Shown: positions 8,037-19,629, counted from the first letter of the stretch. The stretch is 64,000 bases of DNA from Mycolicibacterium porcinum (GCA_001942045.1 MSTD01000006.1:14014-78013), one strand, 5' to 3'. Numbers and translations are program-made. The notes: generated by a model from the letters alone, not told the origin.

Positions 8037-9025
8037 CGCGTTCGCTGATCATCCTGCCCGACGACTCGGCACAGCCGGTGCTCGACGCGATCGGTGCGTC
8101 CGAGCGCTCGGTGCGGATCAAGATGTTCGCCTTCAGCCACCGCCCGCTGTTGGAGGCCGTGGTGGCCGCGCACCGACGCGGCGTGGACGTCAAGGTCATG
8201 CTCAATCCCGAACGGCGCGACGGGGAGACCGATAACGACGGCGCGCGGGAAATGTTGCAGCGGTTCGGAATCGAGGTCCGCCAGAGCAACCCCGCCTTCG
8301 ACCTGACACACGAGAAATCCATGGTCGTCGACGATGAGTACGCGTTCGTAGAGTCGCTGAACTGGACCGAGGAGAACTTCACGGTGACGCGGGACTACGC
8401 CGTCGTCACCCCCAGCGCCTACGAGGTCGCCGAGATCATCGACTGCTTCGAAGCCGATTGGGCGCGTGAGGAGTTCGATCCGGGCGGGGGCGCCCACCTG
8501 ATCTGGTGCCCGACCAACGGCAGGCACCGCATCGCCGAGTTCATCGACAATGCCGAACACACCCTGTTCGTCCAGAACGAGCGCTACCAGGATCCGGTGA
8601 TCATCGAGCGCCTCGTCCGCGCGGCGCATCGCGGGGTGAAGGTCCACGTGATGGCCCGCGCGGCGCATCACCTCAAGTCGGGCAAGCTCCTCGAAGGCGT
8701 CAGCGGGATGCGCATCCTGGACGACGTCGGCATCAAGATCCACCGGCTCAAGCACATGAAGCTGCACGCGAAGATGATTCTCGCCGACCACGAACGCGCC
8801 ATCGTCGGCTCGATCAATTTCTCGCCGGGCAGCTTCGACCATCGTCGCGAACTGGCCATCGAGGTGACCGATCACCACATCATCAAGCGACTGAGCGAAG
8901 TGGCCCATCACGATTGGAAACACTCCGCGCCGATGGACCTGTCGGACGACGGTCTGATCGCCGATTTGGTCGGCCAGGATCCGCACGAACTCGACCAACT
9001 CGCCCTGCACGAGCGCGACATCTGA
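8033..9025 (+). CDS. Phospholipase D / cardiolipin synthase-like protein
   Basis: This 330-residue protein carries two complete HKD motifs, H93-x-K95-x4-D100 (HEKSMVVD) and H245-x-K247-x4-D252 (HAKMILAD). Each is followed by an Asn in the expected place (SLNW; SINFSPGSF). The family hydrolyses or transfers phosphodiesters: phospholipids, cardiolipin or nucleic acid. There is no signal peptide or membrane segment, unlike classical cardiolipin synthases, so the protein looks cytoplasmic or peripheral. Its GTG overlaps the stop of the ABC exporter, indicating coupled synthesis. A lipid substrate shared with the exporter is inferred; a Nuc-like nuclease is the alternative. Confidence 0.85.
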   Translation: MTRSLIILPDDSAQPVLDAIGASERSVRIKMFAFSHRPLLEAVVAAHRRGVDVKVMLNPERRDGETDNDGAREMLQRFGIEVRQSNPAFDLTHEKSMVVDDEYAFVESLNWTEENFTVTRDYAVVTPSAYEVAEIIDCFEADWAREEFDPGGGAHLIWCPTNGRHRIAEFIDNAEHTLFVQNERYQDPVIIERLVRAAHRGVKVHVMARAAHHLKSGKLLEGVSGMRILDDVGIKIHRLKHMKLHAKMILADHERAIVGSINFSPGSFDHRRELAIEVTDHHIIKRLSEVAHHDWKHSAPMDLSDDGLIADLVGQDPHELDQLALHERDI

Positions 9026-10135
<1,110 letters not shown>

Positions 10136-10140
10136 AAACA

Positions 10141-11364
10141 ATGACTGTCAAGACACTCGCCGACCTGTTGTCCGAGGGCGTAGCGGGGCGGGGCGTACTC
10201 GTCCGCTCCGACCTCAATGTTCCCCTCGACGACGGCAAGATCACCGACCCGGGCCGCATCATCGCGTCGGTGCCGACGCTCAAAGCGCTGGCCGAGGCCG
10301 GGGCCAAGGTCGTCGTCACCGCGCACCTGGGCCGCCCCAAGGGCGCCCCGGACCCGAAGTTGTCGCTGGCGCCGGTCGCCGCGGCACTGGGGGAGAAGCT
10401 CGGTCGCCATGTGCAGTTGGCCGGCGATGTGGTCGGCACCGATGCGCTGGCCCGCGCCGAGGGCCTGACCGACGGTGACGTGCTGCTGCTGGAGAACATC
10501 CGCTTCGATCCGCGGGAGACCAGCAAGGACGACGCCGAGCGGTTGGCGCTGGCCAAGGCGCTGGCCGCCCTGGTCGAGGGCGCCGACGGTTCGCCCGGTG
10601 CGTTCGTCTCCGACGGGTTCGGCGTGGTGCACCGCAAGCAGGCCTCCGTGTACGACGTCGCCACCCTGCTGCCGCATTACGCAGGCACCCTGGTGGACAC
10701 CGAGGTGAAGGTGCTCGAGCAGCTGACCAGCTCGACCGAGCGCCCCTACGCCGTCGTCCTCGGCGGATCGAAGGTCTCGGACAAGCTCGCCGTCATCGAG
10801 AATCTCGCCACCAAGGCCGACAGCCTCATCATCGGCGGCGGCATGTGCTTCACCTTCCTTGCCGCACAAGGGGTTTCGGTCGGAACCTCACTGTTGCAGG
10901 AGGAGATGATCGACACCTGCAAGCGACTGCTGGACACCTACGCCGACGTGATCCACCTGCCGGTGGACATCGTGGTGGCCGACAAGTTCGCCGCCGACGC
11001 CGAACCGGAGACCGTGGCCTCCGACCGGATTCCCGACGGCAAGATGGGCCTGGACATCGGCCCGGAGTCGGTCAAGCGCTTCACCGCCCTGCTGTCCAAC
11101 GCCAAGACCGTGTTCTGGAACGGCCCGATGGGGGTGTTCGAGTTCCCGGCCTTCGCGGCGGGCACCAAGGGCGTGGCCGAGGCGATCATCGGCGCCACCG
11201 AGAAGGGTGCCTTCAGCGTCGTCGGCGGCGGCGATTCGGCTGCCGCGGTGCGCCAGCTCGGCCTGGCCGAGGACGGCTTCTCACACATCTCGACCGGCGG
11301 CGGGGCGTCGCTGGAATACCTTGAGGGCAAGACCCTTCCCGGCATCGAAGTACTGGAGTCGTAG
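10141..11364 (+). CDS. pgk: Phosphoglycerate kinase
   Basis: This 407-residue enzyme makes ATP from 1,3-bisphosphoglycerate. The N-terminal substrate pattern [14 protein letters not shown], the arginine region GRPKG, and the nucleotide-binding C-terminal motif [10 protein letters not shown] are visible. Length is normal for bacterial Pgk. It begins five bases after gap and ends four bases before tpi. Codon use matches its neighbours. Confidence 0.98.
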   Translation: MTVKTLADLLSEGVAGRGVLVRSDLNVPLDDGKITDPGRIIASVPTLKALAEAGAKVVVTAHLGRPKGAPDPKLSLAPVAAALGEKLGRHVQLAGDVVGTDALARAEGLTDGDVLLLENIRFDPRETSKDDAERLALAKALAALVEGADGSPGAFVSDGFGVVHRKQASVYDVATLLPHYAGTLVDTEVKVLEQLTSSTERPYAVVLGGSKVSDKLAVIENLATKADSLIIGGGMCFTFLAAQGVSVGTSLLQEEMIDTCKRLLDTYADVIHLPVDIVVADKFAADAEPETVASDRIPDGKMGLDIGPESVKRFTALLSNAKTVFWNGPMGVFEFPAFAAGTKGVAEAIIGATEKGAFSVVGGGDSAAAVRQLGLAEDGFSHISTGGGASLEYLEGKTLPGIEVLES

Positions 11365-11368
11365 AACC

Positions 11369-12154
11369 ATGGCCCGTAAGCCGCTCATTGCCGGCAACTG
11401 GAAGATGAACCTCAACCATTTCGAGGCCATCGCATTGGTGCAGAAGATCGCATTCGCCTTGCCCGACAAGTACTTCGACAAGGTCGATGTGACCGTCATC
11501 CCGCCGTTCACCGACCTGCGCAGCGTGCAGACCCTGGTCGACGGGGACAAGTTGCGGCTCACCTACGGTGCGCAGGACGTGTCGAAGCACGATTCGGGTG
11601 CCTACACCGGTGAGATCAGCGGGGCGTTCCTGGCCAAGCTCGGCTGCAGCTTCGTGGTGGTGGGCCACTCCGAGCGGCGCACCTACCACGGCGAGACCGA
11701 CGAGCTCGTGGCGGCCAAGGCCGCCGCGGCGTTCAAGCACGGCATCACTCCGATCATCTGCATCGGCGAGCAGCTTGAGGTGCGCGAAGCGGGCAACCAC
11801 GTCGAGTACAACGTCAACTCGCTGCGCGGCTCCCTCGCCGGGCTCAGCAAGGAGCAGATCGGCCAGGCGGTCATCGCGTACGAGCCGGTCTGGGCGATCG
11901 GCACCGGGCGGGTGGCCAGCGCGGCCGATGCCCAGGAGGTCTGCAAGGCCATCCGTGACGAGCTCGGCAACCTGTCGACGCCCGCGCTGGCGGCCGGAGT
12001 ACGGGTGCTCTACGGCGGGTCGGTCAACGCCAAGAACGTCGGTGAGATCGTGGCGCAGGGTGACGTGGACGGCGCCCTCGTCGGCGGAGCTTCGCTGGAC
12101 GGCGAGCAGTTCGCCACCCTGTCGGCGATCGCCGCGGGCGGACCGCTGCCGTAA
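11369..12154 (+). CDS. tpiA: Triosephosphate isomerase
   Basis: This 261-residue TIM-barrel enzyme interconverts dihydroxyacetone phosphate and glyceraldehyde-3-phosphate. The catalytic Lys in GNWKMN (residue 12), His in VVGHSERR, Glu in [11 protein letters not shown] and the phosphate loop GGSVNAKN are present. I placed the start at the ATG four bases after pgk because the family begins [14 protein letters not shown]; the longer frame from 11207 is only read-through in pgk. Third gene of the glycolytic operon. Confidence 0.98.
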   Translation: MARKPLIAGNWKMNLNHFEAIALVQKIAFALPDKYFDKVDVTVIPPFTDLRSVQTLVDGDKLRLTYGAQDVSKHDSGAYTGEISGAFLAKLGCSFVVVGHSERRTYHGETDELVAAKAAAAFKHGITPIICIGEQLEVREAGNHVEYNVNSLRGSLAGLSKEQIGQAVIAYEPVWAIGTGRVASAADAQEVCKAIRDELGNLSTPALAAGVRVLYGGSVNAKNVGEIVAQGDVDGALVGGASLDGEQFATLSAIAAGGPLP

Positions 12155-12185
12155 CCCGGGGGCCTGGGCCGGACACCGTACCCGG

Positions 12186-12191
12186 TAGTCT
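12186..12191 (+). promoter_or_regulatory. Candidate -10 (TAGTCT) for leaderless secG
   Basis: TAGTCT matches TANNNT and ends seven bases before the secG ATG. There is no Shine-Dalgarno, so secG probably has its own leaderless transcript besides any read-through from tpiA. Confidence 0.5.
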
Positions 12192-12198
12192 TACAGCC

Positions 12199-12432
12199 AT
12201 GGAATTGGCTCTGCAGATCACTCTGGTCGTGACCAGCGTGCTGGTCGTGCTCTTGGTGCTGCTGCATCGTGCCAAGGGTGGCGGTTTGTCCACCCTGTTC
12301 GGTGGCGGTGTCCAGTCCAGCCTGTCGGGCTCCACTGTGGTCGAGAAGAACCTCGACCGGCTGACGCTGTTCGTGACCGGCATCTGGCTGGTGTCCATCG
12401 TCGGCGTCGCGCTGCTGATCAAGTACAGCTAG
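12199..12432 (+). CDS. secG: SecG, preprotein translocase subunit
   Basis: This 77-residue protein has two membrane helices (residues about 3-22 and 52-73) flanking the conserved cytoplasmic loop LLHRAKGGGLSTLFGGG. It is the accessory subunit of the SecYEG channel. Its place after tpi is conserved in actinobacteria and beyond. It has no ribosome-binding site, in keeping with a leaderless message. Confidence 0.96.
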   Translation: MELALQITLVVTSVLVVLLVLLHRAKGGGLSTLFGGGVQSSLSGSTVVEKNLDRLTLFVTGIWLVSIVGVALLIKYS

Positions 12433-12441
12433 CGCAATTCC

Positions 12442-12464
12442 CCCGGCGGTGACAGTCAGCCGGG
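12442..12464. terminator. Hairpin between secG and the convergent secreted-protein gene
   Basis: CCCGGC (12442-12447) pairs with GCCGGG (12459-12464) around an 11-base loop, starting ten bases after the secG stop and covering the stop of the convergent gene. It has no T-tract. Its position suggests a shared terminator; the stem is short, so this is only moderately supported. Confidence 0.35.
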
Positions 12465-12866
12465 AGCGAGCAGTGTCGGTAACGGCCGGGTCGGTCCACC
12501 CGGGGCAACCTCGGTCGCAGTGTCTATCGGCGTATCGATGATCGCCCGCGGTGGTCGCGGTGCCGTGCCCTGTTCGACCCCGGCCTGCTGGGCCGGCGGC
12601 GCGTAACAGTTGGGTGATCCGTCCGACTGGGTGTCGTTGGGATCGGATGTGGGCACGCCGCCCGAGTCGATGCAGCACAGGTCGGCGTTTCTGACCGTCT
12701 TGCTCATGCAGTTGTCGTATGCCTCGATGTCCCAGGTGCCGTCGTCCGGCGCGGCGATCGCGCCGACAGGGACAGCCAGCGCACCGAGACCCAATGTCGC
12801 ACTCAAGACGGCGCCCTGGGCCAATCGGCTCCAGTAGGGCCGTCGCGGAGATACGTAACCGGCCAT
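12456..12866 (-). CDS. Small secreted Cys-containing protein
   Basis: This 136-residue protein has a signal peptide: a basic start (SPRRPYWSRLAQG), a hydrophobic core (AVLSATLGLGALAVPVGAIA) and a cleavage site after about residue 38 (IAAPDD). The mature part is short and acidic, with four cysteines in its first half (DNCMSK, DLCCID, PNCYAP), followed by a proline-rich, probably unstructured tail ending in APG. I do not know its function. A strong ribosome-binding site (AGGAGG) lies upstream of the ATG. It converges on secG. Confidence 0.75.
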   Translation of the reverse strand: MAGYVSPRRPYWSRLAQGAVLSATLGLGALAVPVGAIAAPDDGTWDIEAYDNCMSKTVRNADLCCIDSGGVPTSDPNDTQSDGSPNCYAPPAQQAGVEQGTAPRPPRAIIDTPIDTATEVAPGGPTRPLPTLLAPG

Positions 12867-13038
12867 CGTGACCTCCTGGGTTTGCCGGAAGCTTCACAGC
12901 TGACTCACAAAATCCTCCGCCGCATCCGGCGTCGCGTCGAGACCTCGCGCGAATCAGGCCGCGCGATGGTTGCCATGTCAAACGCGCGCTCACGGTTGCC
13001 GCACTGCGGCGCGGCGTGGCTGCACCGATACTGGGGAC

Positions 13039-15855
13039 ATGGCTGACGGTCCCGACACCGCCCTCGACCCGATCGGTGCGGTGCAGCGCACTTCGGTAGG
13101 CCGTGAGGCCACCGAGCCCATGCGCGAAGACATCCGGCTGCTCGGCGCGATACTCGGCGACACCGTGCGGGAGCAGAACGGCGCGGAGGTTTTCGATCTG
13201 GTCGAGCGGGCCCGAGTGGAATCCTTCCGGGTTCGTCGCTCGGAAATCGACCGGGCCGAGCTCGCCGATCTGTTCTCCGGTATCGACATCAATCAGGCCA
13301 TCCCGGTCATCCGTGCGTTCACTCACTTCGCGCTGCTGGCCAATGTGGCCGAGGACATCCACCGGGAGCGGCGCCGGGCCGTGCATGAGGCGGCAGGCGA
13401 ACCGCCACAGGACAGCAGCCTGGCCGCGACGTATCGCAAACTCGATGAGGCGATCTCGTCCGCCCACCTTGACGCGGCCACGGTCGCCGACGCGTTGAGC
13501 GGGGCCCTCGTGGCACCGGTGATCACTGCCCATCCGACCGAAACCCGGCGCCGGACCGTGTTCGACACCCAGCACCGGGTCACCGAGTTGATGCGGCTGC
13601 GGCTGCACGGGCTGAGCCGTACCGCCGACGGCCGCGACATCGAAGTCGAGTTGCGCCGCCACATCCTCACGCTGTGGCAGACGGCCCTCGTACGGTTGTC
13701 CCGGCTCAAGATCTCCGACGAGATAGAAACCGGCCTGCGGTACTACCCGGCGGCGTTCTTCGAAGTGATCCCACAGGTCAACGCTGAGGTACGCACCGCG
13801 TTGCAAGCCCGCTGGCCCGAGGCACACCTGCTGGAGCAGCCGATCCTACGACCGGGCAGCTGGATCGGCGGAGACCGCGACGGAAACCCCAATGTCGACG
13901 CGGGTGTGGTGCGGCTGGCCACCGGGCGGGCCGCTCACGTGGCCTTCGCCCACTACTTCGCCGAGATCACCGCGTTGGAGGAAGAGCTGTCGATGTCGGC
14001 GCGGCTGGTCGCGGTCAGCGACGGGCTCACCGCGTTGGCCGACGCCTGTCACGAGCCGGCCCGTGCCGACGAGCCGTACCGGCGGGCACTGCGAGTGATC
14101 CACGCCAGGTTGACCGCAACCGGACGCGAAATCCTCGACGAACAACCAGAACACGAACTCGACCTGGGTCTGGAACCCTATCGTGCGCCAGAGGAGTTCC
14201 TGGCCGACCTCGACACGGTGGACGGTTCGTTGCGCGCCAACGGCAGTGCGGTGGTGGCCGACGATCGGCTGGCCCGGCTACGAGAAGCGGTGCGGGTCTT
14301 CGGCTTTCACCTGTGCGGGCTGGACATGAGACAGAACTCGGAGGTGCACGAGCAGGTGGTCGCCGAGCTGTTTGCCTGGGCCGGGGTGCATCCCGACTAC
14401 GCGTCGTTACCCGAGGCGCAGCGCGTGGAGCTGCTCGCGCGCGAGATCTCGACCCGCCGCCCGTTGATCGGGGAGGGCGCCGAGCTGTCGGAGCTGGCTC
14501 GCAAGGAACTCGATATCGTCGGCGCCGCCGCGCGGGCGGTCACCGTCTTCGGCGCCGCGGCTGTGCCCAACTACATCATCTCCATGTGCCAATCGGTCTC
14601 CGACCTGCTCGAGGCCGCGATTCTGCTGAAAGAGGCCGGCCTGCTGGATGTTTCGGGTGCGGCGCACGGCCAGGTGTACGCGCCGGTCGGAATCGTGCCG
14701 CTGTTCGAAACGATCGACGATCTGCAGCGGGGCGCGACGATCCTGCAGGAGGCACTGGCGCTACCTGTCTACCGCAGCATCGTCGCCGCCCGCGGCCGGC
14801 ATCAGGAAGTGATGCTGGGGTACTCGGACTCGAACAAGGACGGCGGCTACTTGGCGGCGAACTGGGCGCTGTACCGGGCCGAACTGGATCTCGTCGAAGC
14901 CGCCCGCAAGACCGGTATTCGGTTGCGCCTGTTCCACGGTCGCGGCGGCACTGTGGGCCGCGGCGGCGGACCCAGCTATGACGCGATCCTGGCGCAGCCG
15001 CCCGGGGCGGTCAACGGTTCGCTGCGCATCACCGAACAGGGCGAGGTGATCGCGGCCAAGTACGCGGAGCCGCGGATCGCGCACCGCAACCTGGAGACCC
15101 TGCTGGCCGCGACGCTGGAATCCACCCTGCTCGACGTCGAGGGACTCGGCGACGACGCCGAGCCGGCCTATCAGGTGCTCGACGAGCTGGCTGCCCTGGC
15201 GCAGCGGTCCTACGCCGAACTGGTCCACGAGACACCGGGATTCGTCGAGTACTTCAAGGCGTCGACGCCGGTGAGCGAGATCGGTGCGCTCAACATCGGC
15301 AGCCGGCCCAGCTCACGCAAGCCGACCACTTCGATCGCCGACCTGCGGGCCATCCCGTGGGTACTGGCCTGGAGCCAGTCGCGCGTGATGCTGCCCGGTT
15401 GGTACGGCACCGGCACCGCCTTCGAACAGTGGATCGGCGAGGACGAGACCCGGGTTGCGGTGCTGCAGGACCTCTACGAGCGCTGGCCGTTCTTCCGCAC
15501 CGTGCTGTCGAACATGGCACAGGTGCTGGCGAAGTCCGACATGGGCCTGGCGGCACGGTATTCCGAGCTCGTCGACGCCCCGGAACTGCGGGCCAGGGTG
15601 TTCGACAAGATCGTCGCCGAGCACGATCGCACCATTGCGATGTACAAACTGATCACCGGTCAGGACGACCTGCTGGCCGACAATCCGGCGCTGGCCCGGT
15701 CGGTGTTCAATCGATTCCCGTACCTCGAACCGCTGAATCACCTGCAGGTCGAGCTGCTGCGTCGCTACCGGGCGGGGAATACCGACGAACGGGTGCAGCG
15801 CGGGATCCTGCTGACCATGAGCGGGTTGGCGACCGCCCTGCGCAACAGCGGTTAG
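13039..15855 (+). CDS. ppc: Phosphoenolpyruvate carboxylase
   Basis: This 938-residue enzyme carboxylates PEP to oxaloacetate (anaplerosis). Conserved motifs are [13 protein letters not shown] (catalytic His), [11 protein letters not shown], the glycine loop [13 protein letters not shown], and [12 protein letters not shown]. The C-terminus reads RNSG, where most homologues have RNTG. I chose the ATG at 13039 because a GATACT hexamer six bases upstream suggests a leaderless start; the frame is open further upstream, and an ATG at 13120 is the alternative. As I recall, M. tuberculosis lacks ppc while fast growers such as M. smegmatis keep it, so the gene is a useful lineage marker. Confidence 0.96.
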   Translation: MADGPDTALDPIGAVQRTSVGREATEPMREDIRLLGAILGDTVREQNGAEVFDLVERARVESFRVRRSEIDRAELADLFSGIDINQAIPVIRAFTHFALLANVAEDIHRERRRAVHEAAGEPPQDSSLAATYRKLDEAISSAHLDAATVADALSGALVAPVITAHPTETRRRTVFDTQHRVTELMRLRLHGLSRTADGRDIEVELRRHILTLWQTALVRLSRLKISDEIETGLRYYPAAFFEVIPQVNAEVRTALQARWPEAHLLEQPILRPGSWIGGDRDGNPNVDAGVVRLATGRAAHVAFAHYFAEITALEEELSMSARLVAVSDGLTALADACHEPARADEPYRRALRVIHARLTATGREILDEQPEHELDLGLEPYRAPEEFLADLDTVDGSLRANGSAVVADDRLARLREAVRVFGFHLCGLDMRQNSEVHEQVVAELFAWAGVHPDYASLPEAQRVELLAREISTRRPLIGEGAELSELARKELDIVGAAARAVTVFGAAAVPNYIISMCQSVSDLLEAAILLKEAGLLDVSGAAHGQVYAPVGIVPLFETIDDLQRGATILQEALALPVYRSIVAARGRHQEVMLGYSDSNKDGGYLAANWALYRAELDLVEAARKTGIRLRLFHGRGGTVGRGGGPSYDAILAQPPGAVNGSLRITEQGEVIAAKYAEPRIAHRNLETLLAATLESTLLDVEGLGDDAEPAYQVLDELAALAQRSYAELVHETPGFVEYFKASTPVSEIGALNIGSRPSSRKPTTSIADLRAIPWVLAWSQSRVMLPGWYGTGTAFEQWIGEDETRVAVLQDLYERWPFFRTVLSNMAQVLAKSDMGLAARYSELVDAPELRARVFDKIVAEHDRTIAMYKLITGQDDLLADNPALARSVFNRFPYLEPLNHLQVELLRRYRAGNTDERVQRGILLTMSGLATALRNSG

Positions 15856-15877
15856 ATTGTCGCTGTCGCGACGGTGG

Positions 15878-17002
15878 CTAGCCCACGAGGATGTCCGCAA
15901 GCCGGAGCGAAACCTTGGCCCGGCGGTCGGCGGAACCCCGTGCCGCGCGCTGTATCTCGGCTGTCTGCTCGGTTCTGATGCGCTGGTACCGCTGCAGTGC
16001 CTGGGTGAAGTCGCTATCAGGCGCCGTGGAGATCTGGACGGCCAGCTCCGCCGCATCCTGGATCGCCTGGTTGGCGCCCTGGCCACCGAACGGTGTCATC
16101 GGGTGCGCCGCGTCTCCCAGCAGCGCAACCCTGGCGCTGGTCCAGCGGTCGATGGGGTCCCGGTCGTACACCGGGTGCATGTAGACCGGGCTGGTCGCGG
16201 CCCGCAGCATCCGCCCGGCCGTGGGATCGAACTCGTCGAACTGGCGGGCCAACCCTTCCAGGTCGGCCCGCGCCGACCACAGGTGCAAAGGCGGCTCGTC
16301 CACTCCGAGAGTGGCGTCCACGGCCACCTGCCGGCCGGCCCGCACCGGCATGGAGATGATGTGCTTGGCATAGTCCGTCGAATGCCAGGATCGGAGCCGG
16401 TCGTTCGGGCCCTCGACGCATTCGGCCGGACTGACGGCGCGGAAGATCACCGAGCCGCAGTAGTGAATGTCGTCGCTGCTGAACATCTTCCGGACGCGGG
16501 AGCGTAGGCCGTCGGCAGCGATCACCACACCGGCCCGCAGAACTTCCCCGTTGGTGAAGCTCAGCTCGACATGATCGTGATGCTCGATGATGCCTGCGAG
16601 TTCGTGGCCGAGCCGGACGTTGTCCGACCCGACGGTCGACACCAGCAGGTTGTGCAGATCGGCGCGGTGCACCGTGCGCGGCGACACCTCGGCGTCGGCG
16701 TAGCCGAACCGGCCGTGCTCGCCACCGACTTCTGGGGTCGCGGCGTAGTCGGTGATCTTCTCGAGCCGGCCGAGCTGATCGCGGTTCTCGAAGTATCGTG
16801 TGGCCGAGGAGATTCCGTCGAACGCGTCGACGATGTCCCACTGCGAGAACAGGCGCAGGGTCTGCGGTGAGATGCCCAGCGGTCCGCCGACCTCGCCGAG
16901 GGCACGGGTCTTGTCGAACAGGACGGGACGATGGCCGTGGTGTCGCAGCGCTACGGCGGCGGCGAGGCCGCCGAGGCCGGCACCGACGATGGCGATATCC
17001 AT
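15878..17002 (-). CDS. FAD-dependent aromatic-ring-type monooxygenase
   Basis: This 374-residue protein is a group A flavin monooxygenase of the salicylate hydroxylase/UbiH type. The dinucleotide-binding motif GAGLGG is at residues 7-12, and the second FAD motif, LLGDAAHPMTPFGGQGANQA, lies near residues 290-310. Such enzymes hydroxylate aromatic or polyketide substrates using NAD(P)H and oxygen. It is the last gene of a minus-strand set, 15 bases after the SBP gene, with AAAGG upstream of its ATG. The gene set is an insertion relative to the M. tuberculosis order. The substrate is unknown. Confidence 0.85.
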   Translation of the reverse strand: MDIAIVGAGLGGLAAAVALRHHGHRPVLFDKTRALGEVGGPLGISPQTLRLFSQWDIVDAFDGISSATRYFENRDQLGRLEKITDYAATPEVGGEHGRFGYADAEVSPRTVHRADLHNLLVSTVGSDNVRLGHELAGIIEHHDHVELSFTNGEVLRAGVVIAADGLRSRVRKMFSSDDIHYCGSVIFRAVSPAECVEGPNDRLRSWHSTDYAKHIISMPVRAGRQVAVDATLGVDEPPLHLWSARADLEGLARQFDEFDPTAGRMLRAATSPVYMHPVYDRDPIDRWTSARVALLGDAAHPMTPFGGQGANQAIQDAAELAVQISTAPDSDFTQALQRYQRIRTEQTAEIQRAARGSADRRAKVSLRLADILVG

Positions 17003-17017
17003 GGTGAGCCTTTCGAT

Positions 17018-18292
17018 TCAGGGGATTCGGGCCAGGGCTTCGGCGTCGAGGCGGACGCCGGAGAGTTCACCGGGCCGATAGCTGGTGACGGTGCGGACAT
17101 TGCACAGCGGCAGCCACAGGCCGCCGGTGAGGATCCGCCGCTGGACGTCGTGCACCATCGCGCGGCGAGCCTCGGGATCGGGGCAGGTGAGCTGAGCGGC
17201 GAGCAGCGCGTCGAGGTCGTCGGCCCCGGTGCGGCGGTTCATGTTCCGTTGGTCGAAGGCGAGCTGGTAGCGCAGCAGATCGGGGTCGCTGCCGGTGAAA
17301 TAGAAGAACCGGAAGTCGTAGTCGCCTGATTGCTGGCGGTTGCGCAACTCGGGAAAGTCGACGTCGGCAAGGGAGAGCTCGATACCATGATGGCGCCACT
17401 GTGCGGCGACCGCGGCCAGTACTGCGGCGTCGACGGGGGAGAATGTGCTGTTGAACACCACCTCGAACGAAATCCGCTCTGCGCCTGCGGCGGCGAGTAG
17501 CCTCCGGGCCGTCGCCGGATCGTGGGCGAGTTCGGCCGCGCAGTCGCGGTAACCCTCCGTCGCCGGTGTGAGCACGGAAGACGCGACCGTGTACCCGGCA
17601 CCGTCCAGGGTCGGCTGCAAGGCGGGACGATCGATCAGCAGCGAGAGTGCGCGCCGGACCCTCGGGTCGGTCAGCGGACCGCGGGAAGCGTTGGGACACA
17701 ACCCGTAACTGATGCCCGGGTTGTGAATGTCGGCTGCGTGGTAGCCGTCGATCGATCCGCCGTACAGGTCGCCGGTGTCGCCCTCGAGAAAGACCAGCCG
17801 GCGGTCACCGTCGGTCACCGCTTCCCCGGTCCGCACCCACCGGCCGGTGCCCAGGCCCGACGGGCTTGTGATCGCCAGGTTCACACTGGCCAACGACCGC
17901 AGGAATGCCGCGTTGTGGTGCACGAAGTGAAAGGTAACGGTGTCGGTCCCGACCTCGATATGGTCGAGTCCGGTGAGCATGCTGACCGCGGCCGGAAGCG
18001 GTGAAACCTCCTTCAGCGCAGCGATATCGGAGAAGCTCTGCGCGATTGCCTCTGGAGTCAGCGGTGTCCCGTCGGAGAACCGCAGGTTCGGGCGGATGGT
18101 CAGGTCCAGGGTGAGCGGATCGCGGTAGCGCCACGAGGCGGCCAGCCACGGCAACAGCTGCCCGGTATCGGGATCGATGTCGACCAGGCTGTCGTAGATC
18201 AGCCGGCAGAACGTCTTCGAAATGCTGTTGTAGGCCAACCGTGGGTCGGCGGTGAGCTGGACGGTCGGCCAGCCGAAGGTGAGGTCGCGCAT
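17018..18292 (-). CDS. SBP family 5 (oligopeptide-binding-type) protein without a signal peptide
   Basis: This 424-residue protein resembles the solute-binding proteins of peptide/nickel ABC importers: LIYDSLVDIDPDTGQLLPWLA near the start, then LTIRPNLRFSDGTPLTPEAI, and a C-terminal lobe with DPARRLLAAAGAE-type features. No signal peptide or lipobox is visible from either possible start (18325, or the ATG at 18292 used here, which forms a TGATG overlap with the MFS stop). No ABC permease or ATPase is nearby. A cytoplasmic peptide sensor is possible; E. coli SgrR uses this domain fused to an HTH beside the MFS gene setA, but no HTH is present here. Confidence 0.75.
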   Translation of the reverse strand: MRDLTFGWPTVQLTADPRLAYNSISKTFCRLIYDSLVDIDPDTGQLLPWLAASWRYRDPLTLDLTIRPNLRFSDGTPLTPEAIAQSFSDIAALKEVSPLPAAVSMLTGLDHIEVGTDTVTFHFVHHNAAFLRSLASVNLAITSPSGLGTGRWVRTGEAVTDGDRRLVFLEGDTGDLYGGSIDGYHAADIHNPGISYGLCPNASRGPLTDPRVRRALSLLIDRPALQPTLDGAGYTVASSVLTPATEGYRDCAAELAHDPATARRLLAAAGAERISFEVVFNSTFSPVDAAVLAAVAAQWRHHGIELSLADVDFPELRNRQQSGDYDFRFFYFTGSDPDLLRYQLAFDQRNMNRRTGADDLDALLAAQLTCPDPEARRAMVHDVQRRILTGGLWLPLCNVRTVTSYRPGELSGVRLDAEALARIP

Positions 18293-19587
18293 CACCGCAC
18301 CTGTGCCAATCGCGTTGCCTGCCATGCTGAACGGGCCGCCAGCGTGGCGGCCAGTCCGGCCGCGGTGACCAGTGCGCCGGCCGCGCCGAACAGCGTGGAG
18401 CCGAGGCCGTCGACCATCGCGGCCCCGGTCGCCACCCCGATCGCCGCGCCCAGCGCCCGAAGATAGTGGTACAGGCTGGAATCGAATGAGACGTCAGTCG
18501 AGTTGGTCAGCACATTGCCGGCCAGGGCGCTCCACAGAAATCCCATCGCGCAGCCCATCAACGCGGCGTTGACCAGCAGCAGCTCGGCAGGCAGGCTGAG
18601 GCCGGCCACGATCAGGAACGCCGACCCGATGCACACCAGCCCGGTGTTTTTCCGATTGTCTCCGGGCCTGCCGATCTTCAGCACAGGTATCAGCCCCGCG
18701 AAGAACGCCATCGGCAACAGAAACAGTGCCGAGCCATAGGAATTCAGCCCGCGCACCTGCTGCAGGACGTACACCGTCGACAGCGTGAACACGTTCGTCG
18801 CGATACCGGCGACGAACACCACGATCAGGCTTGCAGACAGCACGCGTGTCTGTGACCGGCTCCGCAGCACGATCACCGCGACCCCGAGCAGCATCGCCAC
18901 CCCGAGCAGGAGCACCTTGGTATGCAGCGTGGCGGACCAGGCGATCGCCACGAAGATCGTCACCTGCAGCGCCGCGAGGCCCACGATCGGCAACGCCATC
19001 CGGTCCGCCGTGACCGCTTCGCGGGCGGATTCCGTCCTTACTGGTGCCACGGCAAGCAGTGCCATCGCAGCGACGGTGGTCACCACGGTCTCGCAGGGAA
19101 ACGACCGCCAGCCCCACAGGTCGTTGAGGAGGGCGGTGATCAGCGGCGAGCACAGCGCCGACGCCGACACCACCAGACCCCAGGCGCCCAGGACCGCCGA
19201 GTGGTGGTCCGGATAGAACTGTGCCCGGATGATCCGGAAGATCTGGGGCGCGAGCACGGCCGAGGCGATGCCCTGGAGGAACCGCAGCGTGATGAGGACC
19301 CAGAACTCGGGGCTGAGGCCGGCGGCGATGCCGAGACCGGCGAGCGCCGCCGAACTCCAGAAGAAAAGGGGGGTGGGTCGCAGACGGTGCGAGGCCAGGC
19401 CCGCGGGCAGCAACGCCAGGCAGAATCCGGCCAGGAACGCCACACCGATGTAGGCCGCCTGGGAGAACGGGATGCCGAAGTAGTCGGCGACCGCAGAGTT
19501 CAACAGCACAGCCGACGACGAGTTCGAGTAGAGGGTGTATTCGGTCAGGTAGAGCGACGCCGCAACGGCGTAGAGGGACGGCTTCAT
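18292..19587 (-). CDS. MFS transporter
   Basis: This 431-residue protein has about 12 hydrophobic helices and an MFS layout, with a loop 2-3 region (GLASHRLRPTP) and a helix-4 region LRFLQGIASAVLAPQIFRI resembling drug/H+ antiporters. It is probably an exporter or importer of a small metabolite. The ATG follows GAGG by five bases. It begins 42 bases after the 41-codon ORF and is coupled to the SBP gene by TGATG. The three genes and the small ORF appear to form one operon. Confidence 0.85.
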   Translation of the reverse strand: MKPSLYAVAASLYLTEYTLYSNSSSAVLLNSAVADYFGIPFSQAAYIGVAFLAGFCLALLPAGLASHRLRPTPLFFWSSAALAGLGIAAGLSPEFWVLITLRFLQGIASAVLAPQIFRIIRAQFYPDHHSAVLGAWGLVVSASALCSPLITALLNDLWGWRSFPCETVVTTVAAMALLAVAPVRTESAREAVTADRMALPIVGLAALQVTIFVAIAWSATLHTKVLLLGVAMLLGVAVIVLRSRSQTRVLSASLIVVFVAGIATNVFTLSTVYVLQQVRGLNSYGSALFLLPMAFFAGLIPVLKIGRPGDNRKNTGLVCIGSAFLIVAGLSLPAELLLVNAALMGCAMGFLWSALAGNVLTNSTDVSFDSSLYHYLRALGAAIGVATGAAMVDGLGSTLFGAAGALVTAAGLAATLAARSAWQATRLAQVR

Positions 19588-19629
19588 GACGCCTCGAAGC
19601 TGATAGCAGGATTACGTGGGCAGCGGGAG

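Noticed and set aside
15859..15872. GTCGC-N4-GCGAC hairpin after ppc
   Set aside because: A five-base stem is too weak to call a terminator in DNA of this GC content.
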